Of a stretch of DNA of 43,842 nucleotides, positions 11,096 to 20,997 are shown one piece after another. The position numbers and the translations under genes are program-made. Numbering within the stretch: position 1 is the first letter of the stretch; every line of letters starts with the position of its first letter. Origin of the DNA: Folioceros fuciformis (Eukaryota; Anthocerotophyta; Anthocerotopsida; Anthocerotales); the NCBI GenBank assembly GCA_049999805.1, contig JBNGIO010004854.1, positions 1 to 43,842 on the forward strand. Direction: 5' to 3'. Under the pieces are notes generated by a model. The model had not been told where the DNA came from, made no database searches, and saw only the letters and a program-made list of their open reading frames with translations.

Positions 11096-11279
11096 GAGTG
11101 GGAGTGATAGGGTATTAATTACCCTTAGTTAGGTTCAGGTCTAGGTTAGCTAACCCTAACCGTTATAACCGTCATGTCTCTTTCACGGGACATGTACGTG
11201 TAAGTGTCAGTTGCAAGATGCACGGCGCACTACGCGCGACCGATGCTTTCTCTATCGATTCTAGCATTCTACTTATCAG
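11096..11279 (+). repeat. Putative polypurine tract and short LTR
   Basis: GAGTGGGAG (11096-11104) is followed by TGATAGGG. The same GAGTGGGAG precedes the convincing LTR at 17462. A matching end CTTATCA lies at 11273-11279, giving a 175-bp candidate with short terminal inverted repeats. No second copy was found in the window, and no canonical initiator-tRNA primer binding site follows. The 10801-11095 stretch ahead of it is non-coding. Confidence 0.35.
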
Positions 11280-11374
11280 CCCCTGCATTCTTAGCACTAG
11301 ATTAAGAGATTCTGGAAAAACTCTAAACTTCTAAGTAATAATGCACCTAGAAGTCACTAGAGAATCTCGTCGAG

Positions 11375-11972
11375 ATGCCTCGTAGATGTTCCAATCGTCC
11401 TCAGCGGGCTATTGAGAATTTCTATAATCAAAGAGATAAGCGTCAGCCTTATAGTGAAAGTTCAGATACCTATCAGGAAGTGGCAGCCTACACACTCCCC
11501 CTTCGTCCTAGCCTACATTCTGAATTGCTCTTTGATTCTCAGTCTACTCCTAATCTTAACAGGAGTCAACGAAGAGCTGAACTCAGAAGAAACAACAAAA
11601 TACTACGAGAAAACCCACCTGAAAATCGATGAGACAATCCACTCTCAGAGATTGCAAGCTTACGCACTAAAATTGATGAGAGATTTGCTGTTCAAGAACT
11701 AGCTATAGCAGGACTTCACGCGAGAAGTTCATCATTTGAAGCTGCAATTTTACACCTAGTTCAGCGTGTTGAAAACCACATCCCTGCATTTACAGATTAC
11801 CTTGCTGACGTTGGGTGAGCAGTGATCTGTCTTGCTGCCTTTCAAGGATTGACTCTGAACACTTGGCCAGCAGTGTTTCAAGGCTTGGATTCTGTGTCTG
11901 CAAGATTGGGTGCTCCCCTAACAACAAGAGATCCACTGCTAGATCTCACTCCACAACGAGAGAGACAGGCAT
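11375..11972 (+). pseudogene. Copia C: extra ORF ahead of gag (coiled-coil-like)
   Basis: A plus-strand frame opens at ATG 11375 (MPRRCSNRPQRAIENFYNQR) and continues in the same register through two TGA codons to the assembly gap at 11973. The middle part (IASLRTKIDERFAVQELA, then FEAAILHLVQRVENHI) looks strongly helical. It matches no family I recognise and is not the gag that follows at 12347. Both TGA codons could derive from CGA by one transition. Copia D, on the other strand, also has a helical ORF ahead of gag, which is the main reason to think this ORF is real. Confidence 0.45.
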
Positions 11973-12072
11973 NNNNNNNNNNNNNNNNNNNNNNNNNNNN
12001 NNNNNNNNNNNNNNNNNNNNNNNNNNNNNNNNNNNNNNNNNNNNNNNNNNNNNNNNNNNNNNNNNNNNNNNN
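11973..12072. other. Assembly gap (100 N)
   Basis: Exactly 100 N, interrupting copia C between the upstream extra ORF and gag. Actual gap length is unknown. Confidence 0.99.
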
Positions 12073-12346
12073 AAAGTAACGTTTCATATCATTTCTAGCA
12101 TGAATAGGTTTCTAACCTAATGAAGTGTTATGTGCTGTAACTTACCGGTTCGCTTCACAATTGTTCATGTCTAGTCATTTTTTGCTAGATTTAGGAAGTG
12201 AGGTTGACGAGTCTTCAGACACAAAGGCTGATTTTCTACAGTCACTTGCAGCACAGTTTCAAGTATTCATAGTGCCTGCATACCTGCAACAGCAGATGTC
12301 ACTACCTCCTCTGGTGGGACTAACACCCTCTATAGGAATTGTTAAC

Positions 12347-13312
12347 ATGGCTAATAATCCAACAACATCTTTTGGCTCTTCCTACTCAGGAGAGTTCAAA
12401 GAGAAGGACATGTTTGATGGTAAACCTGCCCGGTTTGAAAGCTGGAAAGCAAGAATGAAAGCAAACCTCAATGCCAGGGATGTATGGGAGTTCGTCGATG
12501 GGACAATTCCCAACCCTGCTTCCATTCCAGCCACGACACAGAATCAGCCTACATCAAACGATATTGCTAAGTGGAAGAAAGGGCAATAAGATAGCATTTG
12601 CCATCTTACTTTCAGGCCTGGATGAGACTACTGTCTCCGAAGTTGATTTCCTGGAATCAGCAGCAGCTGTCTTGACTCAACTTGTTGACACATACTAGGT
12701 GCAGAATGTTTGTACCTTTATCCACGTTAGGAGTGACTTTCACAGTCTGCGGATGAAGGAAGGGGATCCAGTTGGAGCCTATGTCACAAAGTTGAGGTAC
12801 TTGCGGGCATAGCTTGCCGCGCTTGGGGCCAAGACGACTGACGTGGAGATGGTAGCTCAACTGTTGACCGGCCTTCCTCCTTCCTATCAGACATTTATAT
12901 CAAGTTAGAACACAGCACTTCATGTTGCCTATCAAGCAGCTGCCAGTGGTCAACCAACTACATTGAACTTGAATGCTGTCATTAGAGCATTCATGCAAGA
13001 AGAGCAGAGTTGTCACAAGCCAGGTGGCTCTCGCCTTCGTGGTGAGAAGGTCCTTTTTGCAGCTGAGGGCAAAGGACCTTGGAAGGGGAAGGGTAAAAAG
13101 GGAAACTCACCTCAACACTCGACCTTCGCTCCAGTCACTACAAAAAAGCAAGGCAATTGCCACTAGTGTCAGACTCCAGGACACTAGGAAAGGGATTGTC
13201 GGAAAAAGAAAGCAAGTGAAGCCAAGAAGGACAGCACACCTGAGGCACATGTCACCTCAAAGGACAAATCCAATTTTCCGAATCACCAAAACCACAAAAG
13301 TAGCAGCTCAGT
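12347..13312 (+). pseudogene. Copia C: gag polyprotein region
   Basis: Starts at ATG 12347 (MANNPTTSFGSSYSGEF) and follows the UBN2-type copia gag pattern: FDGKPARFESWKARMKANL, DVWEFVDGTIPNP, then after a frameshift near 12588 AFAILLSGLDETTVSEVD, DFHSLRMKEGDPVGAYV and LLTGLPPSYQTFI. A degraded CCHC knuckle reads CH*CQTPGH*ERDC at 13158-13200. TAG stops lie at 12696, 12810, 12906, 13164 and 13185. It would have formed the virus-like particle shell; in this state it cannot be translated. Confidence 0.85.
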
Positions 13313-13313
13313 T

Positions 13314-13592
13314 GTGACATTGTGCTTAACTTCTTACAGAGGAACATCTTCCTCTTGGTTTGTTGATTCAGGTGCTACAGCGCATGTCTGCAACAACAGG
13401 CAGCTCTTTTCAACCTTCCACAGACAGAAATCTCCACAATCAGTGTACGTTGGGGACTCAAGAGGTGTGGAGGTAAAAGGCTGTGGTGTTGTGTTCATAC
13501 CTTTGTTTGGTGGTGCATCCTTACGTCTTGAAGATGTGTTGTACGTACCTGATATGAGCAAAAACTTGCTATCTATTAGGGTTGTGGCATAG
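13314..13592 (+). pseudogene. Copia C: aspartic protease
   Basis: Retroviral-type protease that would cut the polyprotein. The frame shows SSWFVDSGATAHVCNN (catalytic DSGA), VYVGDSRGVEVKGCG and LEDVLYVPDMSKNLLS, the standard order in Ty1/copia. It is open in itself but leaves register near 13580, where the integrase part continues in another frame. Confidence 0.88.
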
Positions 13593-14575
13593 AGTCAGCA
13601 GTATAGCGGACAGAAAGTGTTATATCTACAATCTCTTTGATCCTCATGACTACGTTGCTAAAGCCATCCTAGTCAATGATCTGTACCAGTTGGTCACAGT
13701 TTCTAAGCATCATGCTAGGGCACTAGTTGCTGCATCCTATGCACAAGCTAACCTCTGGCATGCGAGGTTAGGTCATGTCAACAAGTTTAAGCTAGATGTC
13801 ATGGCCAACTCAAGTCTGTATAGGGAAAAACTGCCCTCCTACTTCAAGCACCTAGAAGCCTGCAGCTCTTGTATTCTATCTAAGCAGAAAGAGCTGCCCT
13901 TTAAAAATAAAGCACCCAATCGTGCTAAGGAAGTGCTTGAACTTATCCATGCTGATATCGCTGGGAGGATCCAAGTCAAGTTGTTAGGAGGTGCAGAATA
14001 CTACCTAACATTGACAGATGATTTCACATGATATACATGGACATTTCCTATCAAGCAAAAAAGTGATGTATATGAACAAATAGCTTCCTGGATTCCCATG
14101 GTTCAGTGCCAAACAGGGTATTTGGTCAAGTGTTTTCAAACTGACAATGGAGGCGAGTTCACTGGCCACAGATTTGATGATCTCTTTCAGCAGTTTGGAA
14201 TCATCAGACAGCTGCCAGTGCGCTACACACAACAGCAAAACGAAGTCGTTGAGAGGAAGAATCAAACAATCATGGGGATGACCAGAAGCATGTTATCTTA
14301 CTCAGGACTGTCAAAGAGGTATTGGGCAGAAGCAGCAGTAACTGCTACTTACATTTTGAATAGAGTTGTGACCTCTGCCCTGCTAGGGAAAACACCCTAT
14401 GAAGCATTCTGGGGAAGGAAGCCAAGTTCGTTACACCTTAAGGTTTTTGGATCTCCTGCCTTTGCCTTCATACCAGAGGCCAAAAGACGAAAGTTAGACG
14501 ATAGAGCTAAGCGGCTGGGCTTTATTGGCTACTCTGAAGAGTCCAAGGCGTACAAACTTTATGAGGCAAGGAGGA
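13582..14575 (+). pseudogene. Copia C: integrase
   Basis: Inserts element cDNA into the host chromosome. The zinc-binding HHCC segment is seen as WHARLGHVNKF…CSSCILSKQ (13757-13890). The catalytic DDE triad is present: IHADIAG (about 13945), FQTDNGGEF (about 14137) and QQNEVVERKNQ (about 14240). Conserved GKTPYEAFWGRKPS and LKVFGSPAFAFIP follow, then GYSEESKAYKLYEA. A TGA at 14029-14031 interrupts LTLTDDFT / YTWTFPI, where relatives have Arg. After about 14575 the sequence turns into unrelated palindrome-rich DNA. Confidence 0.9.
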
Positions 14576-14868
14576 GAGGAGAAAGAGAGGTCTCACAATG
14601 TCTCTCACAGCTCTATTGCAAAGGGAGCTCAAGAGGGTATTTATACCCTCTAGAAAAGCTCCCAAGGAAGCTTCACAAGAAGCTCACAGGAAGCTATGCA
14701 GGAAGCTTCCTAAAGATTAGCTTAAGCTAATCTAAACTAATGATACTTAATTAGACACTAATCTTAGACTAATTACATTAGTCTAGTTAAACTAATCACA
14801 TTAGTTTAATTAGACTAATCACATTAGTCTAAGCACATTGGGCTTTAATAACCCTACACAATGCTAGA
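14576..14868. mobile_element. Palindrome-rich insertion inside copia C
   Basis: This roughly 290-bp stretch lies between the end of the copia C integrase and the resumption of its linker frame. Its first half holds a compound hairpin: GGGAGCT (14623-14629) pairs with AGCTCCC (14657-14663) around an inner palindrome GAGGGTAT-TT-ATACCCTC (14633-14650). Then come GGAAGCTTCC (14701-14710), an 18-bp palindrome GATTAGCTTAAGCTAATC (14715-14732) and a three-copy palindromic array. The minus strand carries a TATAAATA box within the inner palindrome. It may be a solo LTR or a MITE-like element. Exact ends and a target-site duplication were not found. Confidence 0.5.
14764..14832. repeat. Three tandem 23-bp palindromes
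   Basis: Three units start every 23 bp (19-bp cores at 14766-14784, 14789-14807 and 14812-14830). Each is an inverted repeat around a 3-nt centre: AGACTAAT/ATTAGTCT, AAACTAAT/ATTAGTTT and AGACTAAT/ATTAGTCT, centres TAC, CAC and CAC. The middle unit changes G to A on one arm and the partner C to T on the other, so pairing is kept. Arms extend to 10 bp in units 2 and 3. Confidence 0.9.
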
Positions 14869-15240
14869 GACTTATCTCCACTAGGGCCATTGCTCAAGGA
14901 CATGGTTCCTGCTGATGTTGCCTTTCATTATCCTCAGTCTGACGGAGAGTCACCAGATGACAATTTTCATGCAGCTGTGGATGAGCTTCTACAACCTGGC
15001 GCACAATCTGGTGCACAGCTGGTTGTACCACCAGTTGTCCCAGCTGATCTACCTAAATAGCCTCTTCACCAGAATCCTGTTCAACCTGAACAACACAATG
15101 AAGATGATCAGCATGTTGCTCTAGGACCTGCTGAACAGAACAACCTTGATGAACACAATGTTGATGCACATCTGTATGAGTTTGACTTGGATGCAGGTAC
15201 TCACATTGATGTTGGCTCCAGCGTTGCACCCTTTTTCAAC
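14869..15240 (+). pseudogene. Copia C: integrase-RT linker
   Basis: After the palindrome-rich insertion the plus strand resumes with an acidic, proline- and glutamine-rich frame (LLKDMVPADVAFHYPQ, DELLQPGAQSGAQLVVP, NPVQPEQHNEDDQHVALGP, EFDLDAGTHIDVGSS), typical of the variable linker between integrase and RT. One TAG (15058-15060) interrupts DLPK / PLHQNP. It ends near 15240 where the minus-strand copia D gag begins. No RT follows. Confidence 0.65.
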
Positions 15241-15272
15241 CAAAACAAACCACTACCCCAAACTTTGGAGGT

Positions 15273-15880
15273 TCACACAAGTGTTGAAGAGGTCGCCGGG
15301 ACTTTGATGGCAATTGCTTGCTGACTGGCACTAAACTGCTCATAACTTGGTGGCAGTGAAGCGAGGAGTTGAATTGCTGCCCTGTCTTCAGGCACAAAAA
15401 CTCCACAAGATGCCAGCTTGGCTCTGGCTGCACAAAACCTCAAGACATGGCTCTCAACAGAATCTGTCTCCTTCATGCGGAGTGTCTAGAAATGTAAGGT
15501 TGCTGCAACTTTCGTCATTATATCCTTAGATTCATAAGTATCGCCTAACAATGTCCATGCTTCATTTGATGTACTCGTCAGCTTGATGTGAGGGATCATA
15601 TCTTGGGACACTGAAGACACAAGGATTGAGCGTGCCTTCCTGTCCTTCGACTGCCACTCCTTTGCTTGCTTTGCTGTCCAGGTGGGTACAGTCCCTCCTG
15701 GTGTTGCTGGCCCTGATGGTTGACCAACAATTCTCTGTGGATTGGTGCCGTCCACCACATCCATGAGTAACTTCTCTTCGAGAATACAGCGAAGCAAAAA
15801 CTCTAGTTGTCATAATTGGAAGGAGTCAAGCGATCCTTCTCCTGGAGTCGGTCAGAACCATCTGACCTTGTTCCAGCCAT
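15273..15880 (-). pseudogene. Copia D: gag
   Basis: Begins at ATG 15880 on the minus strand (MAGTRSDGSDRLQEKDRLT). After a frameshift near 15800 it continues as FLLRCILEEKLLMDVVDGTN, TAKQAKEWQSKDRKARSIL, IPHIKLTSTSNEAWTLLG, TLRMKETDSVESHV and LLASLPPSYEQFSA, a clear UBN2-type copia gag. A TAG at 15486-15488 breaks it just before TLRMKE. It stops near 15273 at the junction with plus-strand copia C, so protease, integrase and RT are missing here. Confidence 0.85.
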
Positions 15881-15936
15881 TACTGCTGGAAATCAAGGGA
15901 GTATTGTGGGACAGGAACATCAGACCCGAGCTGATG

Positions 15937-16437
15937 TCAAATCTCTCTAATTTCCTTGGCATGTCTCTTGACCTCTAGCTCTTGAGTAACGGATGTGAAT
16001 TTTCCTAACTCTCCAATTTTCTCTAGCCTATCAAGTCTGTCAATGGCGTTGTCTATCTTGCTGGACAGTTCAACCACCCTAGCATTCTGGCTATTGAAGG
16101 CAGCAATAAATAGATCGGCCTGAGCACAATGGGTAGGGGGTGACCTACATTGCTCCTCTTGAACAGAAGCTAGTGACAATTTTCCTGTCCTGTTGAAGGT
16201 ACTTGACACAGGTGGAGACTCAGGCTGATAGAACTCTAGAGGGAAGGAATCAATGAACTGTTGTAAGAAACAAACCCTCTCAATTTGCTTGACTTGTGGA
16301 ATATTCTGCTTGAAGTAGAGGCGCTCAAAAGCCTCCTGGAAATCCACGTCCCTCAGAGTAGCTTGAGTCCTCACCTTATCATGCTTGCCACTTAGGTTGT
16401 CCACAAATGAGTGCCTGCAAAATTCCTTGCGAGGCAT
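15937..16437 (-). CDS. Copia D: extra ORF between PBS and gag, coiled-coil-like
   Basis: An uninterrupted frame of about 166 codons from ATG 16437 (MPRKEFCRHSFVDNLSGK) to a stop at 15937, lying between the primer binding site (16573-16584) and the gag start (15880). It is a separate ORF, since a stop precedes gag. The C-terminal third (VVELSSKIDNAIDRLDRLEK and QELEVKRHAKEIREI) has heptad-like hydrophobic spacing and is probably coiled coil. I recognise no domain. Canonical Ty1/copia elements carry no such ORF here. It is intact, unlike the neighbouring gag. Confidence 0.45.
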   Translation of the reverse strand: MPRKEFCRHSFVDNLSGKHDKVRTQATLRDVDFQEAFERLYFKQNIPQVKQIERVCFLQQFIDSFPLEFYQPESPPVSSTFNRTGKLSLASVQEEQCRSPPTHCAQADLFIAAFNSQNARVVELSSKIDNAIDRLDRLEKIGELGKFTSVTQELEVKRHAKEIREI

Positions 16438-16572
16438 CCTGCTGTCGGCCTCATCAGCCACCGACCAGGACCAATCTTTAAAAGAAACCGTGCTGCCACT
16501 TAATTATTTCCATTTGGAGGCAGAGGAAAAATTGGAGAGTCAGGAGCAATGAGCAGGGATGCGGATCATCCT

Positions 16573-16584
16573 GCTCTGATACCA
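16573..16584 (-). other. Copia D primer binding site (initiator tRNA-Met)
   Basis: On the minus strand TGGTATCAGAGC immediately follows a CA that would end the 5' LTR. This is the standard plant Ty1/copia primer binding site, complementary to the 3' end of initiator tRNA-Met. It fixes both the orientation of copia D and the inner LTR boundary at 16585. Confidence 0.9.
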
Positions 16585-16781
16585 TGAAAACATTCGTGGA
16601 TCACGAGATGTGCCAAGCTAACACATAAAAAGCATACATTGATAATGATGGAAAGACACAAATAGGAGTAACCCGTAAAAAACGGTTACAACGGTTCATA
16701 GCTGTTCTTAAATAACTAAACTAAATAACCTACTCGGTATAACGTAATGTACAGTATATGTTAAACCATAAAACTCTAACA
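16585..16781 (-). repeat. Copia D 5' LTR (putative, 197 bp)
   Basis: The inner end is fixed by the adjacent primer binding site (the LTR ends ATGTTTTCA on the minus strand). The outer end is placed at 16781, where the minus strand starts TGTTAGAG, giving a TG…CA element of typical short copia length. No second LTR copy exists in the window to confirm it, and the outer boundary could lie further right. The 16782-16957 stretch beyond it shows nothing recognisable. Confidence 0.45.
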
Positions 16782-16957
16782 ACAACCATTCACAAGGGAA
16801 GCAACTTGCAGGGGTGCCCATGGAAGAATATGAGCCCTCCGCTAAGCACTTCGACCACTGCAACTCTAGCCGGTTTAACCGCTAACTAAGGCTACATAAA
16901 ACGAGCTCACAATAATGATAAATCAATCTTTCTTTTCCTTGCTATAGGTTTCTAAAG

Positions 16958-17410
16958 TTAGTGGGACATTGTGATTCTGATTGGGCATGAGATGTTGATA
17001 GTCGAAAGTCTACAACTAGATACGTGTTTTTATTGAATGGAGGAGCTACTTCTTGGAATAGTAGGAGACAACATATTGTTGCTTTGTCTTCTACCGAAGT
17101 AGAGTACATGGCAATATGCTCTGCAGCCATGGAAGCAATATTGTTGCATGGTCTATTAGAAGAGTTGGGCTTCGAATAAAGTGACCCGATAACAATCTTC
17201 AATGACAATCAAGGTTGCGTCTTCTTAACCAAGAATACTATATTTCATGTAAAGACAAAACACATTGAGGTAAAGCATCACTTCATTAGGGGGAAGCTGA
17301 GATCAAAGGAAATACAAGTGGAGTATCTTCCAATAGAAGGCACGTTGACAGATATCTTGATTAAAGGCTTGAGTTTAGATAAGCATGCTAGGTTTAACAA
17401 GATGCTTGGT
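16958..17410 (+). pseudogene. Copia F: RNase H, 3' end of a plus-strand element
   Basis: The frame reads LVGHCDSDWA, DVDSRKSTTRYVFLLNGGA, TSWNSRRQHIVALSSTEVEY, ITIFNDNQGCVFLTKN, VKTKHIEVKHHFIRGKL and TLTDILIKGLSLDKHARF, the complete order of a Ty1/copia RNase H end. Stops occur in DWA*DVD (TGA, about 16988) and in GFE*SDP (TAA, about 17177). It belongs to a third copia family by sequence. Near 17392-17425 a 17-bp unit GTTTAACAAGATGCTTG is tandemly duplicated. Its PPT and LTR follow directly. Confidence 0.88.
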
Positions 17411-17461
17411 TTAACAAGATGCTTGGTTTAAGGGAATAGTTTTTGAAGTGTTGAGTGGGAG

Positions 17462-17736
17462 TATTAGAAATGAATAGTTTAGGATAACAAATCAGATAGT
17501 GGTAAAAAACTTTATTTGTAGTTCAAGTAAAATTATTACTATAGAATAGATAGTATTTAAGATAGTAACATGGTTTTAAGGGGTTATATATAAGGGGTTA
17601 TGGCCGCACTCTATAGTGTAGTGGTAAATAGATAAGCATAGGTGTTTGAGATGATGAGCTCTCACATGTTTTCGGCCGTCCCATGTCTTGTAAAATATTT
17701 TCTCTCAATACAGGCTATATCTGTATGTTTCTAACA
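17462..17736 (+). repeat. Copia F 3' LTR, 275 bp
   Basis: It follows a purine run GAGTGGGAG (17453-17461). The LTR begins TATTAGAAATG and ends TTTCTAACA, so its termini are inverted repeats of TGTTAGAAA with one change (G to A at position 2). Internally it has TTATATATAAGG near 17585 as a likely TATA box and an A/T-rich polyadenylation-like end. Plus-strand transcription from this LTR would run antisense into the DUR3 gene. Confidence 0.88.
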
Positions 17737-18333
17737 GGGATTGCCGGGTCTGGGACGTCTAAGGGGGGGCCCAAGCTGTTTCCCGGTGTGGAGGGGGATA
17801 TGGAAAGGCGATTCCTGGCTAAAAGCTTTCCGGTGCCCTTGCTCAACAGGTGATTGTTGTGCCCGGAGAGGTCATCGTGATTAGCACAGGCCACAGAAAT
17901 TTTCATTCTAGTACTAATGCTACTGGCCACAGCGCCAATTTCATCAACCCCCTGGAGCTCAGAATACTCAAGAGAGGAGCATTCGAAGCGTTGGCCGACT
18001 GCTCCATCGCCTACGCCGGAAGCTGTGGTCAGTACAAAGTACCACGTTCTTTGAAGCAATACAAGATGATCCAACTGCTCAACGGCTTGGTGTGCCAGGT
18101 CCATTTTAGTATCACCCAACCGGAGGTCACCCTCACCCACAAGGCGATCATAGTCTAACAGAAATCCATCTTATGTCGTACAACGGACAGACAGTTCATG
18201 GATCCAGGAATACTTTACAGTCTTTTAATGCGAGGACAAGATTTCAAGCAAAAGTAAGGATGAACTTCCGAAACGCATGTTCTAACCCCATACGTCTCAC
18301 TCTGCTCCACACCAAAGATGTGGGGAAGGACAC
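17737..18333. other. Spacer between copia F LTR and DUR3, includes DUR3 3' UTR
   Basis: Both strands are open for over 100 codons between 17715 and 18158: a 141-codon minus frame containing STRMKISVACANHDD and a 102-codon plus frame. Neither resembles a family I know, and neither shows clear splice sites. The last 150 bases or so are probably DUR3 3' untranslated sequence. I do not call a gene here. Confidence 0.4.

Positions 18334-20997
<2,664 letters not shown>

Noticed and set aside
1318-15488. Nuclear code change with TAG read as glutamine, as in some green algae
   Set aside because: Two predicted host genes (coiled-coil gene at 22793, ThrE-like gene at 26873) end in TAG, host exons show no internal TAG, and the retroelement frames also contain TGA, TAA and frameshifts. 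Decay explains all of it.
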